Source of the DNA: Terebella lapidaria
Lineage: Eukaryota; Annelida; Polychaeta; Terebellida; Terebellidae
DNA: 64,000 nucleotides
Direction of reading: 5' to 3'
NCBI GenBank assembly: GCA_949152475.1
Contig: OX424561.1
Span: forward strand, 28,080,481-28,144,480
Shown here: positions 52,925-64,000 of the stretch, piece by piece
How positions within the stretch are numbered: the first letter of the stretch is position 1
Layout: each line of letters starts with the position of its first letter
Program-made: the position numbers and the translations under genes
Notes under the pieces: model-generated
The model's database searches: none
Seen by the model: only the letters and a program-made list of their open reading frames with translations
What the model was told of the DNA's origin: nothing

Positions 52925-53041
52925 TGCACTTTGTTGGGACTTTAAATGCGGAACTTGGAACTTGGAACTCGGAACTTGGAACTTGGAACTCGGAACTTGA
53001 AACTCGGAACTTGGAACTTGAAACTCGTTTTCGGGTGTCCC
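52925..53041. repeat. Right subterminal tandem repeat, inverse of 48509-48632
   Basis: Copies of ggaacttggaactcgg run from aaatgcggaacttgg to the terminal cgggtgtccc. This is the complement of the left end, with a few a/g and t/c differences. Confidence 0.93.
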
Positions 53042-53050
53042 TATTTACCG

Positions 53051-56000
53051 GCCCTACGAACATGTCATCGCGGCTTGTCACATCATAACGAATGCACATA
53101 GTTAAGGTCTAAAATTAGTCTAACTAGACCGTTATGATGGACATGATCATGTTGGAAATATCCACATACAGACTGTTATCTGTTTATATTTTCACCCAGA
53201 ACGATCTGAGATATCAAGCTCGATATATGTATACCTTAGAAACGTATTATTCCAAAGAGATGAACGTTGTCGGCTGTCCTACAAGCTGACTTTCATTTAG
53301 TAGCCGTATATGGTTCATTACGGACTTGTCCGCTCAGCAATAAACAAGTCACGACACAGTCGAGGTAGCGAAGGTGCTGGGCGCCGTCTGGCGAATGAGT
53401 TTGAAACCATGCAGCTGAATAATGTATGCATGGGCGGTCAATGATCAAGCTTGTTAATGACGAATTTACGCCAAATACATGAAATATACAAACAAACGAC
53501 TATGTCACTATCAAGTCGAGACCTAGAAAACAATAGTTTGATGGTGGACTCATCTGATCAGACACTCAGTGGACCGATTGAACGTTGCCTACTTTGCCAT
53601 TCTGCGGTGACTTCCAGTGGGTGTCTTAAGGGGTTGTTACCCTCGCCATATTTTAGTCAGTGATGCGCACTGAATATTTTTGAAAATGTTTTTTCTTGAA
53701 GAAATAAACACATATTTCACATAAATGTTATATTATCATGTTAATAACTAATTTAAAGCATTTTACGCGCAGTTATTATGCATCTTATGTTAAAATTGGT
53801 GAAATTGACTACCAAAATTTCGGGACATCCGTTCTTGTGGAAAAAGTCGATTACGAATGTTCCAAGTATTTTTCTGAGCATTACTACATATGCTAGTTTA
53901 TGAGCCGAGAAATATTTTTTTGAAATTCAAATCCATTGCATCACAAATGATTTTTGAAGTTCAGACATTTATTGACAACTGAAAATTTTTCCCAAGTGGC
54001 CAGCACAGGCACTATTTTTTAACCCTTCAAGACACTGCCACAGTGAGAGGGAGACTTCAATATCATATGCTCCACTGTGCACACTTCACACTGGCTTTTA
54101 CATGTAGACTGCTACATGCTAGGGCTTCTGTGTGCATTGGGCCATGACACTACTCTACATTGTATTCACCTGATCAATGCAAATAATAACCCGTATTTCC
54201 AAAGTGACAGTTATAAGTTTAAAACTTCTGGGGAAGTAACATCTTCTTGCATTCGGCATAATTCATAACACTCTGTGTTCATCAAATAACTAACAGTACA
54301 TGTATGTATTCACTGACCATATTGTGCATAATGCTTGTGTCTATGCATACAAAGAACACAAATCCCAAGCTAGATACAGGATACATCCTGATCCCAATAA
54401 CATGTAAATGTAAATATCACCAGGCTTTTGATTCATTGTCATCATGATTACATGTGACATTAAAGTATCATTATTGCACATGGGTTGTGTCAACATAATT
54501 GATGTGAAATTCACACAGTGGTAGCATTTTATTAGTACAATTCATGAGTTATGAATTGGAGCACTTCATCTTTTGACATACATGGATCACAGGTATGATA
54601 TCAAACATACCAGACAAGAAATGTCATGAATAAATAGTGTATTTGGTGGTATACTCCTTATCCATATGTTTATCCAAGTTTGTACATGGAAGGTAAACAA
54701 GAACAAAATAAATCAAATATAATACCAATCAAAAAGATTATGAATTTATCATAATTGGCAAACAATATTGCACATGGCCACTTGATACACTGCCATTCAA
54801 ATCTTCATAATGTATTTCTGACCTACACATGTGTATCAATAACAAATTTTTTATACATACAATGTGTTGGCCACTTTATCCATTAAAATATAAAATATCG
54901 AAATATTATTAATTGGCCATTGAATCCCCAAATTGCTGTTGTTTAGGATATCCAATTGTCTTATTGACACTACAATACCCAAAATGGTGGTGTGCAATTC
55001 TGTACAGGTTTTTCAGAAACACAGATCCAACATGCACTTAATTTGAAATTATATATATATTGTTTTAATATACATGTATATATTGGTGCAAACTTTAAAA
55101 CACAAGTTGTTGTTATGCTTTGACATCCATATTGTTGGCCAAATGAATGATTGCTCCTGGGTGCCTGTCACTGGGGGATCAGTCAAGTGGTGTGGAGCTG
55201 CTATTGCCTGTCTTCTGATTGAGACTTGAACCAGGATTTATGGAGCTTCTGGTTGTGTTGTCTTCTGGCTGAGCTGTCAGGAAAGTGGTGTGGAGTTGTC
55301 AGCAACATCTGGAGTCATCTGGAGTCAGAAAAATATGAGATGATGGATTTGTCAGATGGCACTCTATTCTGTTGCTGATACCAATCACATTGCCTTGAAT
55401 TGATTATTGGAATATTACAATCAAGTAAACTTATTAATTTAGAGAAATATATATATGTTGGTGATATGAATAACTCATATAGCTGCTTATTGATAAGTAC
55501 CTCATATACTTGTGCCAATCAGGGCACCTGATTTAAATTTCTTGACATACATATAGATATACATCTACATACAGTTTCATTTTGTTATCGAGATGTATTT
55601 ATTAAATTAACCACGAACTTATGGAATAGGTACTCATAGATACTTCATCAGTGTTGATAGAGACGGGGCTCCAATATACAGAATGCTTAAATTACGTGTA
55701 CGTACCTGAACAACTATAGTATTATATTACCTATTTGTGAAAATGAACTCCCAATGTGCAAGAAGGGTTGAAAGAGGGTTAATAATCCGCCCCAGGACAT
55801 GTGCTCGACGATTTTCCGTGTGGTTCCATGCGATCACTGACCGAGACTGGACTTGAGCAGCTAGTGAGTATTGCTCTTCACATTGAACTCAAAACCCTAT
55901 GCACGGATTTCAACGGCTTTCTCACCGGAGCGAATACAAACTCACGTGGTGAGCGATATGTCAGTTATCGTCTGGAAACATGGTTTTCAGTGTTTGTCAT

Positions 56001-57354
56001 TCCCCGATCTACAACAATTCTTTGTCTATGAACTAATATGTCTTCGATTATGTACATATTTCTGGGATTACCTCCGTCATATGCCGATATACATGCATAA
56101 CACATGGGACTGTTGGTGCCTCGCGGGAAAACATTTGGAGACGAAGCTACCGAATCTCATAGTCGCAAAATATGGTCTTCACAACCGAAGGAAATATTCC
56201 GAGGATGACCGCTACCAATTGATATCACAAAACACATGTAATGTGTCGTACTGCGAACATTTTCTGCCGTGATCCCGTTCAGTATTCAGAAAGTGGATTA
56301 TTTGGTGTGATCAATGGATTATACAGATTACCAGAATCGACATGACCAAAGATAAGTCTCGCGTAAGGATACATTAAACTTTGACCTGGGAAATATGTAA
56401 ACACGATTTCGTGGCACCTGACGTTGAAAGTAGCCGATGTTCAGACTCAATTTTACGGGGGAAAACGCGTTGTCACATGGCTTTGGATAGCTCGTTATGG
56501 AGTCTACGATGTACCAATTCCAAGTAAGTCAGTTATTCTTTGAAAATCATCAAAATAATAGATGATATTTCAAGTCTGTGTGTTGTCCAAATCCACGTGA
56601 TATTTTGAAAATGGCGCACTTCGTAAATGTGTCAAAGACAGTCGGGCATTTTGTGACAAATGTAGGCGGTAAATTCAAAAAGTAATTCTCGGCTCATAGA
56701 CACTGACTGCTCCACTATGTAAAAAGTCGATGTATTCTAAAGATTACGTGATTGATATTGCGAACGGATGTACCAACTTTATCTTTATGATCCGGAATGA
56801 TCCAGACGTTTCAGGTCGAAGATTGTATTTTTCTAAAACATGAAAATGACTCCTCTATTCACTCCAACTGCAAAAAGTCACTTCGGACTACCAGAAGTTT
56901 TATGACAAATGCTCAGATTTTGTATGCGGTACTAAAGTCGTGAAATTTACTGCCAACAATCGGCAGGGTTTCACCATCTTAAACATAGTTGTGACCTTTA
57001 TGATAAATATTCCTTTGGGCGACTCATCGAAATGACGATGTGTGAATACGGTTCAGAACGTGGTGAATTGGGAAGTATGAATACAATCAAATACGGTTCA
57101 GAACGTGGTGAATTGGGAAGTATGAATACAATCAACCAATTTTATACTGAGCTCAATGCTAAAGACCGCGAACCTTAATGAAGTAGGCCTACACTTATAA
57201 TTGTACAAAAATTGTCAAACCGACAATTATATAAATATAATAGGCCTAATATTTCGTACTGTGTCACTTTCAATTCCTAGAACGGGAGGTTTATCGTTAA
57301 TGTCACTGTTTGATCATGCATACAATGTACATGCCTCGACATGAACAGCATATT
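53051..57354. other. Long AT-rich stretch, no gene recognised
   Basis: Overlapping frames at 53451-53663 (70 codons) and at 55801-56031 and 55871-56272 (76 and 133 codons) have no recognisable motifs and no supporting splice signals I could place. A 47-bp direct repeat (atacggttcagaacgtggtg) occurs at about 57046 and 57091. No tRNA or known repeat was identified. Confidence 0.45.
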
Positions 57355-58080
57355 ACCGGGGTTTCTCGTAATATGGCCCACCCGATTTATGGCCTGGGCC
57401 ATCTTGCGGGAAAAAATCCCAAAAGATGGCCCATGGGCGATAATTCCGATTCATTTTTTTTTTTTGGCGATGTGATTTTTTCTATAACGTATTTTCGATG
57501 AAAATTTAAACAATTTATTGAACATGGATACATTCCATCAAACATGTGTTAAGTTTTTACATCATGAAACTGTCACAGGGGCGTCAAAATCACAACTGGG
57601 TGACTGATACGCTTATTGGCTTGAAATAGGGGCGTATTGGCGCCAAAATCTCAATTCAATGTGAGGAATAATTTGCCCCGCCGAAAGTTTCAAGTAAAAA
57701 CAGTACATTAACTTTAGGCCTAAACTATACGTGCATGTATTACTTGTACTATGATATTCCGTGTGAAATATGTGACTGTAATAATTAGAGCTTAATGGTA
57801 TACCGAGGTGTGTATATTTTTTTCATATTAAAGGCACCGATGCGCAATTTATATCTATCGGTTAGATTTCTTTTTCTATTGCCTGAGATTTCTCTGGTAT
57901 AGACATGCTTTTCAAAACTAAACATATATCCGTCATATATTCAGTATTTTGGCGATGTATTGGCGGAAAACGGTTTTTCCGAAAGATCGCCCATGGGCCA
58001 TAATTCGGATTCCATTTTCTATTTGGTGAGATGCTGTTTTTCGAAAAATCGCCCAGGGCCATACTACGGAAAACCCCGGT
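57355..58080. mobile_element. 726-bp foldback/MITE-like element
   Basis: The left end ACCGGGGTTTCTCGTAATAT and the right end (complement ACCGGGGTTTTCCGTAGTAT) are inverted and continue with ggccc. Additional inverted subrepeats gatggcccatgggcgataat and gatcgcccatgggccataat lie further in. No target duplication is evident and no protein is encoded. Confidence 0.75.
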
Positions 58081-58714
58081 GTCAGCTTCAATACAATTCT
58101 GTATGGTTAGTCAATCTTAGCTTGTTCACACAATGTATGAGACCGTAAATATATGTGGCATACGAAGGCCTACAGAGACTTACATGTATTCTCCGCAAGT
58201 TCTCCGAATACGTTAACACATTCAATGTTAATTGGCTCGACATGGAGGTCTATCCGGTGTTGCGAGAACAAATAAATTTCGGCAAGCACACCACATGAGC
58301 GACAAAATTATTTCTTTGTATGTAAATGAACCTAAATCGCTTTGTGCTGCTGGGTTTCGGAATGCCCAATTGGGTATATCATCGAAGAAGGCTTCAGACA
58401 ATTTTACCAGTATTTCCATCTTTTATGCTCCAAAAACATATCTTGCAATGTTTTAGTATGCCTATTTTTCTTTACGAAATTAACAATGACTATATAGTTG
58501 CCTAATTGTCTGCAGCGTATAATCACACCTTATCCAATCAGTACACTTTATAATATTACACCAGAATAATATCAACCGGTGTTGCTTGTTTCGTTTTCGA
58601 CCTTTGCGGTTTTATTCACATTGTTATTTGTCCATTAGGTAAACCGTCTTTTACTGACTCTGAAGTCTCGTGACATAATCTTGACATACACGACCACCAG
58701 GGAAATATGTCATT
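58081..58714. other. Intergenic stretch upstream of the LINE
   Basis: Two mutually antisense short frames (58228-58419 and 58232-58456) and nothing recognisable. One of them must be a shadow and probably both are. Confidence 0.4.
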
Positions 58715-61700
58715 CAGCTAGATCAGTTAGATCAGTCCGGTAAGAAATGTGGCGGAGGGGTCTGCATGTATATCAATAAACTTTGGGCCAACAATTGGAG
58801 TATAAAACAGAGACTCTGTACACCAGATATTGAACTGTTGACGGTGGGAGTCAGACCTTACTACCTCCCACGAGAGTTTTCCCAAGTATTCTTCCTGGTT
58901 ACTTATATTCCTCCTGATGCCGACAAGACAGAAGCTGCTAACTGTATAACGTCCGCCATCACCTCCCTGGAAGAGTCCAAACCGGACGCCGTCAAAATCA
59001 TTCTCGGGGACTTCAATCAATGCTCTCTAACCCACGTGCTGCCCACCTATACACAGTATGTCACGTGTCCGACCAGAGAGGACCGTATCCTGGACATGTG
59101 CTATGTGAACGTTAGGGATGGATACGGCTCCCACTGCAAACCGCCGCTTGGAAACTCCGATCACAACATTGTGCATCTGGTACCTCAGTACAAGCAACGA
59201 CTTAAGCAATTCAAGCCAACCACGCGTTCAGTGAAAGAATGGTCACCGGATACTGTTCTGACGTTGCAAGCGTGCTATGACTGCACAGACTGGAATGTAT
59301 TTCAAGAGCGTGAACTTGACAGGCATGTGGATGTGGTGACTGAGTATATGAAGTTCTGCGAAGACATGATCATACCTCAACGGACTGTAAAATGCTTCCC
59401 GAATAACAAACCTTGGGTCACCAAGGAACTGAAATCAACCCTAAACAAGAAAAAGGCCGCTATGAGCTCTAAGTCACGTGAAACCGTCAAGAGCGTCCAA
59501 GACGATCTTCAGGTCCAGATCCGCGCAAGCAAGGACGATTTCCGGCGACGCCTTGAAGGCAAGTTTGCCTCTAACAACACCAAAGATGCCTGGCGTGCCC
59601 TCAAGCAGATCACGGGCTTCGGCTTGAAGACACCAAACCTGACTCACGACAAAGATGAGTGTTTTGCGAATGATCTGAATAATTTTTACGCCAGATTCGA
59701 CTGTCATGATTTTACATCCGACCATGTAAAGATCCGAAACAATGCCAAAACTGCCACGAGTACACTAATCCCCATTGCAGAGGACATCGTCAGGAGGAAC
59801 TTGAGGGACGTCAACCCCAACAAGTCACGTGGTCCAGATGGGATCTCAGGCCGCCTGCTCAAGGAGTGTCATCAGCAGCTCACAGGCGTAGTCTGCACGC
59901 TGTTCCAACGCTCCCTGGACACTGGCTCCATACCTCGTATGTGGAAGACGTCTAACATTGTACCCCTGCCGAAAAAGCCACAAACGTCTTCCCTCAATGA
60001 CTATCGCCCTGTTGCTCTAACCTCAATACTCATGAAGTGCTTTGAGCGTGTTGTGTTGGATAAACTCCTGCCGTTCGTCAAGCCGATCCTAGACCCGAAG
60101 CAGTTTGCTTATCGTGCTCACCGGGGTGTTGATGATGCTAGTTTGACCTTGGTACAGCTACTGTATGCCCATCTTGACACGTGTGGTCACTCGGCTAGAG
60201 CGCTCTTTGTTGACTTCAGTAGCGCCTTCAATACGATCCAGCCACACCTCATGGTCGCCAAGCTTCAGTCAATGTCTGTACACGATCGCATCATCACGTG
60301 GATATTTGACTTTCTCACCAATCGACCTCAGCGTGTGTGTGTTGGATCATCGTCATCAAACACGCTGGTCATCAACACAGGAGCCCCGCAGGGGTGTGTG
60401 CTGTCCCCAGTGTTGTTTACGCTATACTCCAACGATTGCCGCTCCAGTACGCCCACATGCGAGATCCTGAAGTACGCCGACGATACTGTCATCCTCGGAC
60501 GTCTCTCGAAGTCACAGGATACCCTCAGTATGTACAAACAGTGTGTAAAGGACTTCGTGTCGTGGTGTACAAACAATTTTCTCGAGCTAAATACATCAAA
60601 AACCAAGGAGTTAGTGTTCGATTTCAGTAAACATGGTACCCAGGTTGAACCTATCAGTATTAATGGAGTTGATGTCACTATTACTAACGAATATAAATAC
60701 TTGGGTACACAAATCGACAACAAACTCTCATGGGAAAGTACATGCAAATCGGTGTATGCTAAATGTCAAAAACGTATCTATTTCCTACGTAAACTTAACC
60801 AGTTCCACGTTAATAAAACTATTATGAATATGTTTTACAAATCAGTTATTGAAAGTGCACTGTCCTTCTGTATTCTAGTATATTACGGTAACGCACGACG
60901 AAATGATGTCCACAGATTACAACGTGTTGTTCGCCAGGCGGAAAAAATTATAAACCTGCCATGTATGTCACTGGATGCTCTGTTCAACAAGCACTGTGTC
61001 GCTAAAACGGGTAATATTTTATCAGACAATACACACCCGTTAAATCCGTATTACACACTCCTCAGGTCAGGTCTCAGACTATGTTCTATTAAATGCCGAA
61101 CTAGTCGGTACAACAATTCATTTGTACCTCGTTCAATTCGCATGTTTAAAGTGATATTGGCAGTAAGTTATGGATTTTTCCATAACTTTCTGATTGAACG
61201 AAGAAAACATAACAGTTATATATCTGCACTTGTATACTCAAACAGATGTCTCTTTCTAATCGATTTCGTTGGGAGTTTCTGGTGGAGATATTTTGAGTTT
61301 GTTTACATTGCCGCCATTCTCGGTGCTTTGTACCCCTTGATGCAGTGCGATTCCAGCTTACTTGTATATGTTCGAGCCATTCGAGCGTGAAATAGGTCAA
61401 GTCAGAGGTGACTCTGAGTGGCGCACAAAACAAAAGAAAAGCGGCTGCTAGTACTGTCATATGCTTGATTTATCCATCTGATCAAGCTTAGTTTGTTGTG
61501 TAACCTATTTTTCTGAGACCACAGGCATATATGTGATTGATTTAATAAAAATGGTTTTCCTGCCAACATCACTTTAACGAAACAGCCAGGCGTCACTGAT
61601 CCTGTATGTACAGTATGTTTTTCCGGTTAAAAAACTAGATATCATCTGTGTTTGTACATGTATTGTGTTGTACGCATGTCTTATGTCGTAATGTGTTGTT

Positions 61701-61780
61701 TACACGTATATCTCTCAGCTGTAAATCAAGTTTCCATGTGGATTAAATAAAGTATATATCTATCTATCTATATCTATCAA
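58715..61780 (+). mobile_element. LINE, Rex1/L2-like, 5'-truncated with long intact reverse transcriptase
   Basis: The element enters within the endonuclease (GGGVCMYINKLWANN at about 58750). It runs through one open frame 58766-61390 and ends in AATAAA and a (TATC)n tail at about 61746-61780. The 5' truncation is typical of incomplete target-primed reverse transcription. Confidence 0.88.
58766..61390 (+). CDS. LINE ORF2: partial endonuclease plus reverse transcriptase (874 codons)
   Basis: Residues 1-140 are the C-terminal part of an APE-type endonuclease (GDFNQ at 81-85, SDHNIV at 131-136). A linker follows, then the reverse transcriptase: NKSRGPDGISGRLL, NDYRPVALTSILMKCFERVV, FAYRAHRGVDDA, LFVDFSSAFNTIQPH (Asp 483), GAPQGCVLSPVLFTLYSNDC and KYADDTVILG (YADD from residue 570). 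The C-terminal thumb region has YKYLGTQIDNKLSW and SALSFCILVYYGNARRNDV. These motifs match Rex1/Babar and L2-like LINEs. No stop or shift interrupts the frame, so the copy is young, but without the endonuclease N-terminus it cannot be autonomous. The given start is just the first ATG after truncation. The last 70 or so residues (after RSIRMFKV) may be read-through beyond the family's usual end. Confidence 0.9.
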   Translation: MYINKLWANNWSIKQRLCTPDIELLTVGVRPYYLPREFSQVFFLVTYIPPDADKTEAANCITSAITSLEESKPDAVKIILGDFNQCSLTHVLPTYTQYVTCPTREDRILDMCYVNVRDGYGSHCKPPLGNSDHNIVHLVPQYKQRLKQFKPTTRSVKEWSPDTVLTLQACYDCTDWNVFQERELDRHVDVVTEYMKFCEDMIIPQRTVKCFPNNKPWVTKELKSTLNKKKAAMSSKSRETVKSVQDDLQVQIRASKDDFRRRLEGKFASNNTKDAWRALKQITGFGLKTPNLTHDKDECFANDLNNFYARFDCHDFTSDHVKIRNNAKTATSTLIPIAEDIVRRNLRDVNPNKSRGPDGISGRLLKECHQQLTGVVCTLFQRSLDTGSIPRMWKTSNIVPLPKKPQTSSLNDYRPVALTSILMKCFERVVLDKLLPFVKPILDPKQFAYRAHRGVDDASLTLVQLLYAHLDTCGHSARALFVDFSSAFNTIQPHLMVAKLQSMSVHDRIITWIFDFLTNRPQRVCVGSSSSNTLVINTGAPQGCVLSPVLFTLYSNDCRSSTPTCEILKYADDTVILGRLSKSQDTLSMYKQCVKDFVSWCTNNFLELNTSKTKELVFDFSKHGTQVEPISINGVDVTITNEYKYLGTQIDNKLSWESTCKSVYAKCQKRIYFLRKLNQFHVNKTIMNMFYKSVIESALSFCILVYYGNARRNDVHRLQRVVRQAEKIINLPCMSLDALFNKHCVAKTGNILSDNTHPLNPYYTLLRSGLRLCSIKCRTSRYNNSFVPRSIRMFKVILAVSYGFFHNFLIERRKHNSYISALVYSNRCLFLIDFVGSFWWRYFEFVYIAAILGALYPLMQCDSSLLVYVRAIRA

Positions 61781-62911
61781 TATGGAGCTGCGACATGCCT
61801 GGACTTACGGTGATTCCTAATCAAACGGAGACGTGTTCATTGCCTATGCAGTGGATGGAGTAAAAAGCTCGAATATGCAACTGGCTTATTTACAACTCCT
61901 CAATGGTATCGAGTGCGTCTCTGATGGGATGAGCCATTTTTTACTGACTATCGGCCTACAGTATTGTTCGTCTGGGCACAAAGTGTCCAGTGTCTAAAAA
62001 GATAATTAATATTCATAATATTCATAATTACCAGTTAATGTGCTCAGACTACTGAATTGGTATCCAACTTTTTAATTATCGTTAAATAAAGGACAAGAAA
62101 TTTATCAGTGTTTCTGAAATGGCCCTTTCAGACACTGCAGACACTATTATTCCTGGAAATAATAATATCGCACTAAGTTGTGTACTGCATCCTGAATAAG
62201 ATGACTGTTTGTAGTTTTGATCACTTACCAGATAAAATGAATTTGTTTTCCCATAACACGCTAAAAGACACAGAAACTGCGTCAAGTCACGGGGCTTTCT
62301 CTGTAAAAGGAAAAGTATGCATGGACATACTCAATAATCAATGTTACACAAGTGTATATGAAGGCATGTGTGAGATTCATGTGTATGCAACAGGTTTGGT
62401 AAACCTTTTAATGGCCGACATCGATACTTTTGCTAGTTTTGCAAAGCAACTCTTGTATACACATGGTTCACTGATGCTTAAACGTTCCATAAACGATGTG
62501 GAAATGTATAGATATAGCTGAACACATGCATGTATCATGTCTATTATGGTAGTCCGAACGTAATTGCATTTCAGGAGTGTATTCGGTGTCTTTTTTCATT
62601 TGATCCTAAGTGAATAGACGAAAACGAACGGGTCTGAGTATAAAACGTTCGGTATACAGTATTGACCGAATTTTGTGTAATACCTACATCTAAATTGATG
62701 TTGATGATGAATTCTTTGTCATGGCACCGCCAATGACTGATCACGTTATACAATGTTTATATATGCATGTACTTCCCCTGTCAACTGCATATGAGACCAA
62801 ATTGCATGCTCTGGCGAAGTTCTCTTCAGCCATTAGCGTTTTTGACCATCTTTAGTTTTTTTTTTATCTTATTCACTTCATATTAACCCTCAAAAAGTCG
62901 GTCAAAACACA
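61781..62911. other. Intergenic stretch with one unrecognised 113-codon frame
   Basis: The frame 62180-62521 (+) has no recognisable motif, no signal peptide and no supporting splice sites; I do not call it a gene. The rest is AT-rich. The promoter of the gene starting at 62912 should lie at the right edge but no clear TATA box was identified. Confidence 0.4.
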
Positions 62912-64000
62912 ATGCGATTTGCAGTATTTTGGATTTGGGTTTTGACGTGCAAGACCTTCGCATACTCACGTGAAGTCAACAAGACCTCTGACCACTTCGT
63001 GAAGCTGTACGGAGACGACAGAAAATCCAACATGCCCAGTAGCGTTGTCTTCGCCAAATCCAAGACCAAATGTGCCAGCTACTGCTCCTTGGAACAGTGC
63101 GAGGGATTCAACTGGATCCAAACTTTCCAGGGTGGTGGAAATTGTCATATCATAAGCACTCCTTCAACACCGGCTGATATCCTCGCTGTGAGTGGATTTC
63201 AGTACTTCGAGCGCTTGAGTCGTAAGTTTTGGTAACTTTTGCTTGCTCATATTCCAAGAAAGAGATGGTGTACTTTATTTTCAGTCTCTTAACATACATA
63301 CTAAAATGTCTAATAATAATTAAACATATGAACAACAGTTTGCCCATCTTGTCTTAAAATAAAATTCCGTCGGGCATTTTATGTCAGTTAATTACTAGGG
63401 ATACGCATTTCTGGTGAGTAAGTATGTATTATCTTTGAAACGAGAGGTATGACGAAGACTCGGAATATCATTTCAATTATTTCAGGGTTCTGCCCCGACC
63501 AGAATGTGTGTTACATGTATGGTTTTGGTTTGGAGTACGACGAGGCTGCACAGATATGTCCAAAGTACCACCCAGCTGCCCAGCTGGCCACGGTGTATTC
63601 TACGGCGGAGTTTGACGCTTTTGTCCAGCTGGCTGGTATGGAGTGCATTTCACATATTACGTACAATGTGTTTTCTCCATTTCGAAAAAGTTCGAAAAAA
63701 ATTATGTAGTGACCACAAAGAGTATTAGGAATGTACTTTGTATCTGCTGGGTTTTTTTTACCTTCAGTTATGGTGTACTGGCTACGTATGTTCATAAATT
63801 GACAGGTTCGTCGTAACAATTTCAGAGGCCCATGGACAAGACACATTTTGGCTTGCCGGTCAACACACGCCAGGAAATCCAAATTTCTACACCCCTGATG
63901 GCTCCATTTATGATATCAACGTTGTTAATAAATGGTTCGGAGTCTATCCGATTTTGGAGCTCTATCCCTCCTGCATACTGGCCGCCGATGTACTGGGCTG
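62912..64000 (+). CDS. Secreted PAN/apple-like plus C-type lectin-like protein, 5' part only
   Basis: Exons 62912-63221, 63486-63635 and 63826 to the window end join in phase 1 each time with proper GT-AG sites. The product begins with a signal peptide (MRFAVFWIWVLTCKTFAYS). A PAN-like domain follows (KCASYCSLEQCEGFNW, NCHII; residues about 27-100). A C-type lectin-like fold then starts: FCPDQNVCYMYGFGLEYDEA, QLATVYSTAEFDAFVQLAG, and, in exon 3, DTFWLAGQHTPGNPNFY and NKWFGVYP. The lectin fold is incomplete because the window ends inside exon 3. Proteins of this make-up are secreted; in invertebrates they are often linked to immunity or adhesion, a general expectation only. The start codon is chosen because the signal peptide follows directly. 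Confidence 0.85.

Larger units (their letters stand above)
48509..53041. mobile_element. 4.5-kb Mutator-like element with 9-bp target duplication and repeat-filled ends
   Basis: TATTTACCG lies at 48500-48508 and again at 53042-53050, exactly outside ends that read GGGACACCCGAAAACGAGTT (left) and its complement (right). Inside each end the inverted repeat continues for about 120 bp as tandem copies of agttccaa/agttccga. Long inverted ends with subterminal repeats and a 9-bp duplication are typical of Mutator-like elements; the class is inferred because no transposase is encoded. The interior holds a nested inverted-repeat element and four duplicated blocks. Confidence 0.82.

Noticed and set aside
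55801-56272. Possible small gene of 76 or 133 codons
   Set aside because: Two overlapping frames compete, neither shows a known motif, and no start context or splice partner supports either.
62180-62521. 113-codon plus-strand frame
   Set aside because: No motif, no signal peptide and no neighbouring exon; frames of this length occur by chance in AT-rich DNA of this size.

Overview
This is eukaryotic, animal-type nuclear DNA: genes are split by GT-AG introns, it is AT-rich, and most of it is transposon and satellite sequence. An RNF216-like RBR ubiquitin ligase, a secreted PAN plus C-type-lectin protein, a DUF6729-family gene and several LINE types suggest a marine invertebrate (mollusc, other lophotrochozoan or lancelet). 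The sequence alone does not fix the species.

Layout. 1-2560: reverse copies of a hairpin-ended satellite transposon (called Sat133 here, 133-bp monomer), one split by a 1.2-kb insertion. 3875-3977: five palindromic 22-bp repeats. 4251-13156 (+): a DUF6729-family gene of about 20 exons with a transposase-like core, one net frame break and a recent tandem amplification of one 63-bp exon with its intron. 13280-13957: another Sat133. 14000-18200: nothing recognisable except one foldback repeat. 18211-21883 (-): a decayed LINE reverse transcriptase and a separate intact ORF1-like gene whose C-terminus resembles the IMPACT/UPF0029 fold. 22424-26390: a TAA-flanked DNA transposon sitting in the TTAA of a second one, then a degenerate tandem repeat. 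26630-30410: Sat133 pieces and a near-identical 1.5-kb tandem duplication that carries coding-like sequence. 31041-32195 (+): a SAM-methyltransferase pseudogene. 33487-42058: a full-length 3.1-kb Sat133 and more satellite. 40790-47817 (-): the seven-exon RNF216-like gene, reconstructed here with consistent splice phases (1127 aa), two of its introns filled by satellite elements. 48509-53041: a 4.5-kb Mutator-like element with an exact 9-bp target duplication and nested A-B-B-A duplications. 57355-58080: a foldback element. 58715-61780 (+): a 5'-truncated LINE with an 874-codon open frame. 62912-64000 (+): start of the secreted PAN/C-type-lectin gene, cut by the window end.

The host genes look independent, not an operon or cluster. 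The strongest leads are the exon-amplifying DUF6729 gene, the ORF1-IMPACT fusion, the nuclear-receptor-like half-sites repeated in every Sat133 monomer, and the tandem CUE-like modules and 14-residue acidic repeats in the RBR ligase. No virus-like or LTR element was recognised.
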